The notes: generated by a model not told the origin, from the letters alone. Shown: positions 1 to 12,400, counted from the stretch's first letter. The stretch is 64,000 bases of DNA from Lepturacanthus savala (GCA_030544235.1 CM060469.1:13634017-13698016); one strand, 5' to 3'. A program made the numbers and translations.

Positions 1-920
1 AGCAGACAGGTCATAAACAACTAACACAACCGGTCATCAGCTGCTTGCACCTTGGCCACGGGTGGTCACTGTAGTGGGCAAAGATGCAAAAACCCATCTA
101 GAAACACTAGTGACCATTACTCAGGTTTATATTCAGACGTCGCGGTCAAGCGATTCAAGGTGTGATGTAGCTCCCTCACGAAAGGAGAAAATATCGGTGA
201 GCTGGACAATAAGGAGCCGATTTTTCTGGTGCAACAACACCCGGAATTATATGATCTAAGCTTGAAATCCAACCGAGATGAGCTGACATATGGCAGGGAA
301 TCAGCACATAGCTGGGTGGAATACTCTGTCTTCATCCATCTTCAGCTCCTGGATGAGCTGATGAAATTCTCAATTTCATCTGTGCTCTTGCAGGAATAGG
401 ATGCTCGGTGTCTCTTTTTCAGACAAAACATAAACAAGGGATCGAGCGGGTGCAGTTCTGCTTTCACTATCCATGTTGAAAATTGTATTTACTCAGTGCC
501 AGCAGGGTTGCATGATTTTTTTAATGTGTGTGGTTTTGGCAATTAAAATGACTGATTTTGCGGCTTTATGGATTTTCTTATTTGTGAGCAATTTAACATC
601 TTTTTTTAATTTACTTGTAAACCTCATCAAAGGTCTAAATAGGCTTAAGACATTCAAATATATAGAACAACACTGATGCTGTGCCCTAAATCTTGTATAT
701 CTGCACTTACATTGGACTTACAGTTACGGTTAGTACTAGAAAGAAAGAAAACGATGTACTAAAGTCACATTAGTTACATTATCTGAGTGCTTGAACAATT
801 CCAGTGTGCTTATTTCAGTGTAATCTACGCTGTTTCGGTGTCTGTCTGTGCCGTTTGGCACGGAGCGACAAGTCTGAGCGCGTCTCTGGTTGCTATGCAA
901 CACGAATGAGTTAGTTTGTT
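1..920. other. unique non-coding sequence
   Basis: I see no supported gene here. Short open frames on both strands lack family signatures. The sequence is mixed in composition, with an AT-rich stretch near 590-680. No repeat family was recognised. Confidence 0.6.
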
Positions 921-1050
921 TAAGATAAGATAAGATAATCCTTGATTTGTGGGGAAACTTTCATTAGCAACAGCAGTAGAGGCAGTACAAGTGGCATGCA
1001 AGAAAAAGAAAAGATTGCACACAGACTAAAAAATAGACTAAATATGCTAC
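921..1050 (+). repeat. degraded teleost interspersed repeat (GATAA / GGGGAAA type)
   Basis: The segment opens with tandem 'taagataaga' units, then a 'taatccttgatttg' block, 'ggggaaact', a CAGCAG stretch, an A-rich 'agaaaaagaaaagat' run and 'aaaaaatagactaaa'. This order of blocks is a pattern I know from a very common dispersed teleost repeat (GATAA..CCTTTATT..GGGGAAATT..CAGCAG..AAAAATAAA). The copy is diverged. Whether it is a SINE or a LINE tail was not resolved. Confidence 0.6.
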
Positions 1051-1055
1051 ATTGA

Positions 1056-2100
1056 GTAGGATCGAGGATAGTTTTTCCCATGCTGTATCCTCACAATTGA
1101 TGTTCATCTTTATTAATAATACATATTGATTTCATCAGAGAGTTGTGCAAAAAAAGAACATCATGATAATTACAGGAAACTAACAGATAAACACACATGC
1201 ACATGTTGCTGTGACATATTCTGTTAGTTTGCTTCCTGTTGTACCTCATGTTACCAAGCAAAATCTCCTAAAACTTAGTGTGAGGCCGTGATAAGGACAT
1301 CGCCTGCAGCCTTAAATAAAGATGATAGAATATTTCATCTAGTTACAGCAATTATAGTCCTGGCATCCTTGCTCCAATGGCGTCAACAGGTTAAAATCAA
1401 TTGAGGGAACTTTAGCCTCTTCCAAGATTTATTGTCAGGCAGTCATTTGTAGGATGCATGTATGTGAATAATGAGGAGCAGTGAATCGTTTGGCTGGATC
1501 AATCTGAAGAAAAGACGTTTTCTAAAAGCCTGACTAATTATACTCTGGCCTTCGATTACTGTCTGGGGCAAAACTACAACAAAAATATCAATGAGTCATT
1601 TTGCCTTCGCTTACACTCAGAAAAGTCAGGGTTAGCTGGAAATGACCCGTAAACTTTGCATCGCGTCCTGCAGGCATAGTTATCCCTTTCCGCGGTATAC
1701 CGTGTCCTCCTGCTCATGAGAAAGCGGGCTGGCTGTTCCTCATGCAGGTTCAGTTAAAGTTACACATTAATATCCACAGATGACCTTTTGGATGATCTGC
1801 CGCATTAGTCTTGTGCGTTCGAACCTGTCCTGTGTGGACATAGAGTAATGTGCAGGTTGACCGCTGAGCTGACCCTTCCAGGCATTAGAATGTAGACCAC
1901 ATGTCTCAACTGTTTCTACCTCCACTGGAACACACGATAAAGTCTAAAACAAATACAGAGCAAATGTGTTGTATGAAGTCTTATCTGGGCTCCGCATACT
2001 GTGCTGATGGAATAAGCTGTATCTGGTTTGCTTTCTTCCGCTTAACGTGCATGGGTAAGCACACAAACATGAACACGCATAAGCCCATATTCACATGTAA
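1056..2100. other. unique non-coding sequence
   Basis: No gene or recognised repeat. The stretch 1300-1660 has several TAAT/ATTA cores and reads like unique sequence rather than transposon, but no single motif cluster is convincing. Confidence 0.5.
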
Positions 2101-2118
2101 ACACACACACACACACAC
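2101..2118. repeat. (AC)9 microsatellite
   Basis: Uninterrupted AC dinucleotides inside a CA-rich stretch that begins near 2060. Confidence 0.9.
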
Positions 2119-2189
2119 CAAAGCAAAAAAAGCACCTCGACTGCACAGAAACGCTTCAACCTTCAAATATCATTGAACTCCAGATTTGT

Positions 2190-2560
2190 TTTCACCTCCG
2201 CAACAATGGGGAGAAAAAAGCATGATTGACAAGTTCAAATAACTGGAAACATTAGCATCTTAATTCCTGGGACTGTCACATTTATTTAGCATCTCTTCTT
2301 CACGGATGCGACTAATAAAGAAAAGGTATTCATGTTACAGAACAAGCCCTCCTTTATAACCTAATTGCTTTTGGTTCAATAGCTTAAAAAGTCATTAATT
2401 ACAGGGCCAGCTTGTAATGGAGGTTAAGGTGGCTTTTTCACCAAGGTAATGAGCCGGTGTGCACTGCGGCCCGGCAGATTTTGATGCGATAATAGGAGGG
2501 GTGAATACCATTTTTTCCATCTTTGCTCAATGACAGCAATGGTTGAGAGAAGAGAGAGGC
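2190..2560. promoter_or_regulatory. candidate conserved enhancer-like block
   Basis: Unique sequence with several homeodomain-type cores, among them 'cttaattcc', 'gactaataaag', 'cctaattgc' and 'cattaattac', together with GC-richer blocks. It has no microsatellite and no repeat signature. This resembles vertebrate conserved non-coding elements, but conservation cannot be seen from one sequence, so the call is inference. Confidence 0.25.
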
Positions 2561-3643
2561 CTTTACCTTGTGCCTGCATATAAAAAAAAAAAGAGAGGCA
2601 ACAGATAATTGAATTCCAAACAGTGCTATTTGTATAGCTGGCAGCATATTATGCGTGAGGTGCAAATGGCCTTAGCCAAATGTGGATGACATGAAAATGA
2701 TATGTATTTGGGTAGCACAGAATGTAATGTGTTTGTATGTGCAAATGTGCATGTCCATTCTCAGGGTTTTCAATATATTGTCAGCAGAGATGGTTGGATG
2801 GCTCTCTTTTTGTGTTCACTGTTAGTCTGTTGCGTTGTTTTTCAGTCCACATCACAAGACACGCTATTTTCTGCTCTCTTCTTGGCATGGTATTGATTAC
2901 CTGCTGGGGATTTCAAACACAAAAAACACACATTCTACAATATTGTTATTTTCCCAAATGTTGAGTGGCATGCCAATCTTCTACAAGGTTATACATGCAT
3001 GAAATCTATATAAGCAGCCAGAAACCAATATTAAAAGGCGTTCACTGTCTACTGGATGAGCGTGAAACAAAAGTCATTTTGCTGGTAACAAATGAAGAAA
3101 ACGTTGCCAGACGCTTCCTGTGAACCGCCGTCCATCGATCAGGGCGAAACAAAACACACAGCCTCTCCTTTCAGACCGCCACAGTGCACATTCAACACAA
3201 CATTTTTGTCCTATGACCTCTAACCCCCCAGAGATCTGATGGCATTTCATTGATGGCCTCCACCTCAAGAGGCGGGTGAGAATAAGAGGGAGGAAGGAGC
3301 AAAGGTGGAGGAGGGGGAAGGAGAAGGATAGCAGCGGTTGCTCAGTGACTTTGGAGGAGATTAGGCGATTGAGTTCACCTTTAATGATGGTGGAGATAGT
3401 CTTTCAGTAGGGGGAAATGCCAGAGCTCAGCAGTTTGTTTTGTGTAGCTTTAAGAGCTTCCTGTGTCAGGTTCAGGTTGCCTGTCTCTCTCCCCTGCAGC
3501 GGCCCATTGTCTCCAAGCCACAAAAGGCAGCACAGTGTTGGGTGATCGACGGAGCGACTCGGATCGGCTCCTCTGCCACAGTGAACCCAAAACTCCACAG
3601 GGAATTCTTCTGTGTGACTTCAGGGAATCTCTTGACAACACAA
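2561..3643. other. unique non-coding sequence with purine-rich patch
   Basis: An A-run lies at about 2581-2592, and a G/A-rich stretch at about 3270-3330 (gaggagggggaagg-like). Overlapping frames at 3400-3790 are open in several phases at once and show no family match, so I regard them as chance. Confidence 0.5.
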
Positions 3644-3678
3644 GTGTGTGTGTGTGCGCGTGTGTGGGTGGGTGTGTC
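3644..3678. repeat. imperfect (GT)n microsatellite
   Basis: GT dinucleotides interrupted by GC and GGG steps. It supplies the repetitive cysteine/valine stretch of the overlapping spurious frames. Confidence 0.85.
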
Positions 3679-3735
3679 TCTTTGCAATATTAATCACCAT
3701 CACACGTGCACACACTTAGAACACACACTTAGAAA

Positions 3736-4217
3736 TGGTGGGAGAAAGTATGTGAGTAAGTACATTTACTCAAGTACTGTGCTTTAGTACAGTTTTGATG
3801 TACTTTGGATTTGCTACTTTATCCACTCCACTATATTTCTGAGGGAAATATTGCACATTCTACTTAGCCTTAGTTACTTTTCTGATGCAGCTTTTACAAC
3901 AAGTAATTATTATTTCCTTTGTTTCCGTTGTTATATTTACAGTTTAAATTGTATTTAAATGCGTTCCTCACTTTGTGTGAACAGTGTTGTGTAAAGTGTA
4001 TTTAACATGATACACTTTTATATAATACAATGCAGTATTTTTCACAAATAATCTACCCAAAGTGGTTAAAAATGGCTCCACATGGATGAAGTACAACATT
4101 CAAATGTGTTTATTTGTGCTAAAAACCAAATAATATAATATAGTACAATAATGTAACACAATCTATATAGTGAGTACTGATACTTTGGATACTTGAATTT
4201 TATGCTTGTAGTGGTGG
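3736..4217 (+). repeat. teleost dispersed repeat (CAAGTACT family)
   Basis: It starts 'ggtgggagaaagtatgtgag', continues 'agtacatttactcaagtact', then 'tatccactccactatatttc' and 'gagggaaatattgcacattc', and later has 'aaagtggttaaaaatggctc'. It ends with 'gtgagtactgatactttgga' and 'cttgtagtggtggga'. The same ordered blocks occur in a very abundant teleost repeat known for its alternating AAGTAC/GTACTT words. The 3' portion appears shortened. The class (SINE or non-autonomous DNA element) is uncertain; membership in the family is likely. Confidence 0.75.
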
Positions 4218-4237
4218 GATGTTTAAAACCCATTGAA

Positions 4238-4259
4238 GCCTATGAGCCTCCTCATAGGC
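4238..4259. repeat. perfect 9-bp inverted repeat
   Basis: Arms 'gcctatgag' and 'ctcataggc' are exact reverse complements separated by a 4-base loop (cctc). No U-tract or gene is adjacent, so a terminator role is not implied. Confidence 0.8.
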
Positions 4260-4419
4260 CATAAATCTAAATGTTACTCATGCAGATTTTTTCTGACATG
4301 ATAGTAGACAACTTTTTACGTTTTAAGCAAAACGATTAAGTCAAGTGCTTCCTGTCACATGACATCATCGACTTCCTCTCCTGTCATTTTATTAGTCATT
4401 ATTATGATTTTCAACCCTG

Positions 4420-4463
4420 ACACACAGACACACACACACAGACACACACAGACACACACACAG
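4420..4463. repeat. compound (AC)n/(AG) microsatellite
   Basis: Runs of CA interrupted three times by GACA steps. Confidence 0.9.
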
Positions 4464-4521
4464 AGGCTTAAATGGGTTAATGTACAGAAACAGATTTTTT
4501 TTCTACATTTTGTTTATTATA

Positions 4522-4599
4522 TACCAGTCAAAGGTTTGTACATAACATTCCCTTTCCCTTGAATGTGAAAATGTGTCCAAACGTATGACTTACACTGTA
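4522..4599. mobile_element. miniature Tc1-like end-to-end remnant (about 78 bp)
   Basis: The left part reads 'taccagtcaaaggtttgtac' and the right part 'gtgtccaaacgtatgactta', inverted with respect to each other. 'ACCAGTCAAAAGTTTGGACACA' is the terminal repeat sequence of a widespread fish Tc1-like element. Here the two termini lie nearly back to back, with only about 20 bases between the matching arms. I infer an extreme internal deletion. The flanks are AT-rich (tat...tac), in line with TA insertion, but an exact TA duplication is not certain. Confidence 0.6.
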
Positions 4600-5925
4600 A
4601 ATGGAGAGATGAGTGACTTAATACTCCACCCCGAGATAACGGGTGAAGATTCAATGATTCCAAAATAGATTCCAGCTTTCCAACATGTGCGCACAAAAAT
4701 CCTGACATGTATTTACAGGATACAAATAAACATGCGAACACACACATATACAACTAACATTACACCTACAATAAGTGGGTGTCTACACAGGAAATGTTTC
4801 AACCAAAGTTTGTTTGTAGCAGTGGTGTAAGTGGGATACCGTCATCATCTCTCCTTTCCACCTTTTATCCAATGAGTAACACGTCTTTGATCCAAATATC
4901 AGCTCTCAGCTCCCCATGCAGTTGTGATATAATGAAACTAACTCACTGCCTGCTGTGAAATTGCATCATTTCTTCGGAGATACAGTGTAGTTCGATTTTT
5001 GGCTAAGCTGACCAAAAGTACGTGTCGAGTGTGATGGATTTTCTTTGGCTCTGAGAGGTCAGAGAGAGGATGAGGCATCGCCTTGAAGCAGAAGTGGAAA
5101 GGAGGGGGGGGGGAAGCCCTGCACACATGAGGCTCGTCTTTGCTTTGCAGCCAAATGAAATTAAAACAACTTCACTCCACTGCGAATGGAAAAAGGAAGC
5201 GCTTGAGCGAGAAAAAGGTCCAGATAGGGCTGAAGTCCTGCTGCTGACTGGAAAGTGAGACAGTCCCCGCAACCCCCAACTCGTAACACACACACACAGA
5301 TGTACATAAACCCCTTCCTCTTTCTCCTTCACACTTTTTTTTCCCTCTCGCTCTTTTTCTCTCGCTCCCCCTGGTTCTGAACCTGACATTCCTGCTGGCC
5401 CTGTCTCTTTGAAGTGGCTTGTTGGAGCGGGCTCCCGTTACAGGGGCCGGGACTGGCGAAAGCCGATCTGTCTGGCTGAGGAGAACGGCCCTGGCCCAGG
5501 GGTTAATCAGCAGACCCAGCACACTGCCCACTCTGTCCGTGCAGGCACAGACACACACATCCGTACAAATGCAAACACTGCCCACTCTGTCCCCACAGCG
5601 CAGCTGTAACAAGACCAGCCAGATTTGGAGGTTAAGAAAGACAGCCACAGCCCGACCGCTTTGAAGTTGACTGGCAGCCACCAGGATTTGGACTCTTAAA
5701 GAAGAGAGCTGGCTGCGGTTCAAAAATATACAGGGTCATGCGGTGTAGAGGAGGGTGTGCGAGTGTGTGATTGGGTGCTTTGATGCAGGAGACGGGAAGC
5801 TGACTAATCTCTTTTTTAACCCTCTGCTGAATGGCTGTGAACACCAGTGCAGCTGGATTTGAAAACATATGCTACGGCGATAGCGCAAATAAAAATCTAA
5901 AGCCCAGAAGAAGCTGGAGAGCGTT
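4600..5925. other. unique non-coding sequence, pyrimidine/purine-rich centre
   Basis: A G-run lies at 5103-5112 and a T/C-rich stretch at about 5315-5370. The long minus-strand frame at 5172-5723 is rich in R/S/C and CA-repeat-derived residues, overlaps other open frames and has no domain signature. I treat it as chance. Confidence 0.5.
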
Positions 5926-5929
5926 TCTG

Positions 5930-6180
5930 TTAAGAGCCATATATGCAAGAACAATTCGTGTAAATAGCCATTTTGAATATAAATTAACCCTTTTATTATG
6001 AAATAATGAAACCATTAGTTGGGTGCATTTAGCGTAGCCATCATGCTTGTTTATATTTAGATTGCTTTTATCTTGACTTAATGCATCAGTGGTGTTATTG
6101 TGAGGGAGTCATTCCACAAAATAATCAGCAGGCAATAAACTCTGATAAAGCAGAAGCAAACAGCATAGTAGACTATCCAA
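5930..6180. promoter_or_regulatory. candidate conserved enhancer-like block
   Basis: Dense AT-rich transcription-factor-like cores ('aaattaaccc', 'tttattatgaaataatg', 'cttaatgcat', 'aataatcagc') in unique sequence free of simple repeats. No gene is nearby. The call rests on style only and needs cross-species alignment. Confidence 0.2.
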
Positions 6181-7479
6181 TGAAAAAAGGTGGAAATTAA
6201 CAATTTTCACTTTCCTTTTAAAACACTCATTATGGAGCCAAGCGCTTCGTTGCTAGACCAAATTTGAGGACATACCAAAATATGCAAAACCTAATTTTCA
6301 GTTTCCCATCAAATCGTATTGGTGTCTAATAATGTAAAGCCCAACTTCTAGGGAAAGTAACCTCAGACATTTCTTCTAAATGATGTTTCAAGAATCATTC
6401 CAGTTCCCATTTACTAGTCTTCATGAGCTAAGCATTCAAATAGGTAGCTAATGTTACATTTTCTGGCCTCTACAAGCCATTGAAAACATTTGATACTGCC
6501 AGCAGTTTTGCTTTGTTTCCAAGAAACATGCCTACAGGCTGAGCCAAGTTGATGTCAGTGTAAAACAATCTATAATAAAAGAGACAAAAAAAACACCCAA
6601 ACCTAATCTAAATCACTTCACTTTAAAAGCCTATTTGAGTTCTACTATCCACAGATTCAGGGTGAATATATGGGATCCCTGACAAGCCTGTTCTGTGCAA
6701 TCCACTTATCTCTCTTGTAGCATCTGGGCATGGATATGATGGAGTGGACGCCATCCAACATGGCACCATGACAAAGTCAACAGTATAGTGTGCTCCACAC
6801 AAGGACAATTGGCTTGATTGTTTCTCACTCTCTCGCTCTCCACTCTGTCCATTAACTGAGGGTATGGTGATGACCCTAATGCCGCCATGAAGCGAGATGA
6901 TGACGAGTCGACGGCACAAGTCGGGGCGAATTTAAAACAAAAGGAAAGGAAACGTTTGTTCCGCTCGGTCGGACCGATTTGTTACGGACAAATCATTTAG
7001 TTTTCAACCCCGTCAGAACCTGATTTCTGTCTTTATTTTTGTTTTTCTTTGATAGCATCTGGAGAAATATGCGCAGCGGAATCAGTCCCGACTTCCCCGA
7101 AAATTCTGACAACGGCAGGCCAATTTGATAAATGATCTGCAGGTGTCGCTAGCTTTCATGGCTGCCGCCATCATCTTGCTTCTAAGTGCATAACCAGACT
7201 TGACCCCAGATGCACATTAAATGTTCCAGCATGTCCAACTCTTTGTTTATTTAGCAGTGTGTGTGCACTCCTGTTTGTGTGTGTGTGTGTGTACACACGT
7301 GTATGCACGCAATGTAATTGTGTAACGGGCAAAGACAAATTTTGCCCTGGATTCGGATGATGTTTGGCGAGTGTTAAGATCATCAGCGTTCTGTTCTGGT
7401 CCTCGGGGAACCATCTTCGTTTGTGTCTTTTGTTTATCAAGATGTTTGAATATTAACACGGGCCATTTTTCCGGTCATA
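6181..7479. other. unique non-coding sequence with short GT tract
   Basis: No gene. A GT/CA tract lies at about 7256-7312. Minus-strand frames at 6623-6919 and 7171-7459 have no signature. The 6900-7180 part is relatively CpG-rich. Confidence 0.5.
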
Positions 7480-7970
7480 ATGAAGCAGCGTTGCATATCC
7501 GCACATCTGCACATTTCCATACTGCTCTGTGATTCTGCTTCTCTCCGTCTTAATTTCCTGCTCGACGCCACTAGAAAACGACCATTTGCATATACGTAAA
7601 AAGGTCTCCAGTCTGGGGAACCCTTCCACTCCTCTCTTTGTATTCAGACATTTGTTTATTTACTCTTCATTTGCATTGGATGTAAACAACATTAATGTGA
7701 TGGTTTTGTTGCTGTCGCGCTGGTTTAAATTTGCATGTGTCAGATGACAAGGACCTGAAGACAAAGATGCTAATCGCTCCCACTAATCAGTATTCTTGCT
7801 CTTCAGCTCCGGCCGATGTCAACATCGGTATCTTTACAGCCATGTGAGCCACTCATCCGCCACATCAGCTAGTCCCCGACAGGTGCTGGCGACTGTGGTG
7901 TTTATACCCTCGATTCCCTCAAGCGCAAAACTTTAATATTCATGTTGGCCGATAAAGGGAATTACTTCTT
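7480..7970 (+). promoter_or_regulatory. candidate enhancer with three POU octamers
   Basis: Three exact copies of the octamer ATTTGCAT (POU/OCT recognition sequence) lie on the plus strand at 7584-7591, 7669-7676 and 7729-7736. The third is followed within a few bases by 'tgtcagatgaca', a near-palindromic TGTCA/TGACA pair of the type bound by TALE (MEIS/TGIF) factors. TAAT cores occur at about 7691 ('cattaatgtg') and 7771 ('gctaatcg'). The block is unique, low in simple repeats and has no open frame with a domain. What is seen is motif clustering; an enhancer role is inferred. Confidence 0.4.
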
Positions 7971-8039
7971 GATTGCTTGGAGGAACATTGATACATCTGG
8001 CAGATAGAGAAAGGAACCGGTTTGAGGATTCAGATCATG

Positions 8040-8070
8040 TTTTTTTTTTTTTTTTTTTTTGGGGGGGGGG
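8040..8070. repeat. T21 followed by G10
   Basis: A T-run abuts a G-run with no spacer, followed by 'tgggg'. A G8-9 run also occurs at about 8192-8201. Such runs are prone to replication and sequencing slippage, so the lengths may be unreliable. Confidence 0.9.
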
Positions 8071-9149
8071 TGGGGCTCGGGCTGAACTTTCTCTGGGAGC
8101 AAAGCCTATTAGCTGCAGTCGTTTCTTATCTCGCTTGGTACACATTTGTTCCTCTACTAGCTCAAATGTGTCGTACAAGACACATGACCTGTGGGGGGGG
8201 GGTTTAGAAATACAAGCGAATGCCCGCAAATACATGCAAACTACGCAGTTTGCGGTGGTGTGAGGATTCCATTGGGGTTTGTGCGGCGTACCGATTCGAC
8301 AAATGTCCACTTCAATTAACATGCTGGGTAAATGTGAGAAAATATCGCCTCCACTTACATTCACACTTCTATAGGATAACCTGATACAGATGTTGGCGAC
8401 ACTATATATAAACGTCATATTTCTCCCTCACCCAAATCAAAAAATTTAAGATTGACATGGACTGATATTATGAAGCTGCCTGCATGACCCGGACCTGCAG
8501 GGTCTTTTCTACCTGACACTGGCATCTCCGGGTAAAGAATGACCCTCATTTCTGTGGACACGGCACTGTGTCCACTCCCCCGGATCTGGGCGCCCATTCC
8601 ATTTCATGGTGCATCGCCCCTGCGCGTGATTATGCCGCGCTTTCAGGTGCAGAGGAGGAAATGTTTCGTGAAACTGATGTCCCTGTCAGCTGCTGTGCGG
8701 CTCTCCCTTCTTTTGCCTGAGCATGTCACCTCGCTGATTGGAGAATTACCATTCCGATGTGAAAACCAGCCCCGCCCCTGCCCCCTGCTCACTGGCCCCG
8801 GCAGCAAATGAGGAGCTGCATATGTTACAGAGGCGACGCTTTCCTGGCCTCATTTACATTGGCTGAATGGAAATCAAATGGTTTTAATGTCGAGGAGAAG
8901 CTGGTAAATAGCGGCTGGTGTCAACATATTAAACACACGAACATGCACGCACCTCTGCATAAATGCCATACGTCCACAGGCTGATCAAGAAGCAAGATTT
9001 TTTTTTTTTTCTACCAAATAAGATAATTTGATGCATATTTGTTGTGGTTAGGTGCTGCTCTTTTAAAACCCCCCAAAAAAAGAATTAGTTTCCAAGAATC
9101 TGCTTCTTTTGGACAAGGAGAGAGAGGTTGAATGACAGCCAAAGAGAAT
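8071..9149. other. unique sequence, locally GC-rich
   Basis: The part 8555-8810 is GC-rich and carries an open plus-strand frame of 90 codons that has no recognisable domain and no convincing splice context. A T-run lies at 8999-9010. No supported gene. Confidence 0.45.
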
Positions 9150-9262
9150 ATGCATGGCAAAGAGAAGCAGATGATTTGATCTGGATATGTGCAGTAATTA
9201 ATTAGTCATTAGTTGATTCTTTGGGCAGCTGAGATGACAAAATGAAATCATCCCAGCAGTTC
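9150..9262. promoter_or_regulatory. short TAATTA-rich candidate element
   Basis: Contains 'cagtaattaattagtcatta' and 'gttgattctttg', i.e. four overlapping or adjacent homeodomain cores, next to 'gatgacaaaatg'. Unique sequence; function inferred from motif density only. Confidence 0.22.
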
Positions 9263-9407
9263 TGTGAAATTAACTTCCATTAGCTTCCAGAGTCCCTCAC
9301 TTACTGTTTCTTCCGACTTATTTTTAAACCCTAAATCCCCCAAGTATTACCTAAAAGTAAAGCAAACAGCAAGCCAATGTTTCTGCAATTATTCAGAGCT
9401 TTTTTGT

Positions 9408-9439
<32 letters not shown>

Positions 9440-9449
9440 ACACACACAG
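9408..9449. repeat. (CA)n microsatellite, one interruption
   Basis: CA repeat with a single TA step near the middle. A looser GT-rich region follows at about 9605-9770. Confidence 0.95.
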
Positions 9450-12400
9450 TCCTTAATTTATCTGTGATGTCATCGCTGGCAAACACTTTTAATGTTATGC
9501 AATCGGTTGCTGTCTTCGGCACATGCGGATTCAATGACATTAAACACGGTGAATCATTCTACAGTTTATGTCTGACTGTTTTCCTTACTGATGAGAAATA
9601 GGGTATGTGTGTGTGAGAGGTTGTGTGTGTGTGTCAGCGACGGGGGTTGTATGTGGGAGTATCCATGCATTTATGTGATGCATAGTGGCTGAATATGTGC
9701 ATACACGATCACCGATGCATGTCTGTGTGCACACACTGTGGTGAGTGTGTGTGTCTGTCTTTTGTGCGTTTGTCTTGGCAGGACAGCGCGGAGCACTGGG
9801 ATTCTCCTTTGGGTCTGTGTTGGTCTATTCTAGACTAGAGACGCTGGCTCAGTAGACTGGAATCCTTCAGGGCACCAGGGACATCTGATTCCCCCACTGC
9901 CTAAGCACTGAACTAAATGCTCCTGCATTATTCATGTGTATATCACTTTATTGCTGTGCAAGGTTTTCACTCAAAGTTTCTGCTGCACCATTTACTGTAC
10001 CTAGCCCCTAGACGTTAGCTGACAAACTTTCCCCCTATTTTTTTTCTCTCTTTGTCTCTTTCTCCCTGATCCCTTCTTCCTTGATAAAGACAAGACATGT
10101 CTTCTAAAGAAGTGTTTCCCGGCTGGTTAGGCATGCAGCACAATGTCTACACCAGCTGCGCGGCGAAAGCAGCACGTGAACGGTGTAGCAGCAGCTTCAG
10201 TCCTCCTGTCTGTGTCCACAGGACATGTTCGGGCACAACACCTAGTGGAGCTCACCCATGTATCAGCAGCAGCCAATACAGAATCCCTGCAGTTACACAC
10301 ATAAAAAAGAAGAAAGTAGACTTGGTGTAAAAATAGGCTATGGGTTGCATTTATGTATCTAAAGTTCAAGCATTTTTTTTTCCTGTTCAGCAGCTTGTGT
10401 TAATTCGAAGGGTATTTGTTCTCTCTGACATGCATGAGACGGACAACTAAAGAACACGGATGAAACACCTCCTGTGTCTCAGTACAATTAATGCAAGGAG
10501 CAAATGACATGAAAAGCATTGTGATAGTAGTTATCCGGAACTAATTTAGGCTCAGTTGTGTGATGTTTTCTTTTTTTCCTATATTAACAGCACGAGACAA
10601 GAGGAATATAACAATTGCTGTGCTGAAAAGGATAAAGAGAAACAATTATAGGTTTCAAGCCAGGCCAGTACTTCGTTGTTACTACATGCATCTGTTTATG
10701 TTGCAAAAAAGAAGCCATATGCACCAGAAGTTGTTCAGAATAGCCCAGATTGCCTCGTTAGTTGTGTTTCCAACAACTTATTTTCATGTGCATTTTGAAG
10801 TATCACATTAAAAAAGGTTGATGGAAAATTGAAAAAAAAAAAAAGGTTTTACGCATCCTTGAGGTGGTTTGCACTGTTTTCAAAATTGAGTTTATGTACT
10901 AAACGTGAGCTTGAAATAGCTCTGTCAAATAGGTTCTGATGTAGTGGACATTTAACTCACATGACCAGCTGCTTCCTCAGTCAGCGTTTTCCCAGATGTT
11001 CCTTTAATATGCATTTCTGGGTCTCCGCAAAGCAGCATCTATGCTAAGTAGGAGCCAACAGGATAAAAACTATTATGAGTTGCCCAATTGAAAGAAATGG
11101 CTCATTGGGCCATATTTCACAGTCTATGAAATCTGTCAGGAATCTGTCATGCTTTCTTAGCCATTTCAGTCCCTAAATTCAGCCTGACATTTCCCTATCT
11201 GCTGGAAAGTAATGCAGGCTTCAAAAAGAATGCCAGGCCCTCCTTAATGACTGAATCTTACTATAAACCTATATGAATCCTACCTTTCAGTTTTGCTTGG
11301 TGGGTGTTGCTTAATAATTATCTTAATTATCTTATTAATTATGATGCAAGATCTGAAGGTATGAGGCCTTGTTTTCAATGTGGCAAGTTCATCAATCTCT
11401 GCTTCTAGCAAGTCTTCAAATCCTAGGGGCCAATACAATTTGCAATATATAAATGCATATATATTATATATAATATATAGATTAGAGATTAGAGAGTTCC
11501 AGCGAATGCTCTTCCGCTTCGGAGCCTTACGTTGTAAGGTTATTCCATAGATCGGGAGATCTACTTAATCCGCTCTTCGGTTCCCCCTGGTGCAAAACAA
11601 TGAGCGTGGAGATTTTCCAGTCCTAGCAACAGATAAACATCCAGGGAAGCAGAGGAAGAGCAGAGCTGACTGGAGAGTCGGGCTGTTGCCGAGGAGCGGT
11701 GTTGAAGATAATGTGGTATGACGTGCCGTTTTGATCTGGACTGCTTTAACACAAGACGCTTTAAGCCATACACGGGGAAAATGCAAGTCTTCGCTAATTA
11801 CCTGAGTGAGTCAGACAGAGAGAGTGAAAGAGAGGGGGAGAAATGTTAAGCCCTGCCAGCACACTTCCACACCTTCTGACCCGCATTACCGGCCAGCCGC
11901 CGGCTTTCACCCTGGTCAACGCCGCAGCACTGTCCTGCCCTCACTGTGTTGTTGCTCCAATCTGACATGTTTAGTGGCAGTTCCATTTTGAAATGACAAC
12001 GCAGTATTTTATTTTTTTTTTAATCCAAGTCCACTCGCCTCTGTTCTTCATTGTGTTACCTCAGTCTCCAGACCGTTCACTTTCATTTGGATCTTAGCGA
12101 GGAAATAAAAGAAGGGAGGTCCCACTGGGGATGTTTCTAAGTCATCTAAGTTGTCTGAGGCATTGCTGTACATGGCTGGCAAGCTAATTGGAGACTTACC
12201 AAACCAGAGCCTCCATCCACAGTGTGTTTCAGATTAACCGCTGACAAGGTATGACAGCGAGGCCTTTAAAATGTCAAAGCAAGATAGCAGCACAATGCTA
12301 AGCTTACCTTCTCAGAAACACAGTATGTGAATGGTGAAATTGCTGATAAATATAATGAACAGGACTCCCTACTTTGCAGAGTTGCACTGGAACCCGCTCA

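Noticed and set aside
5172..5723. 183-codon minus-strand open frame
   Set aside because: Low-complexity, rich in R, S and repeat-derived residues, overlaps open frames in other phases, and has no domain or splice context.
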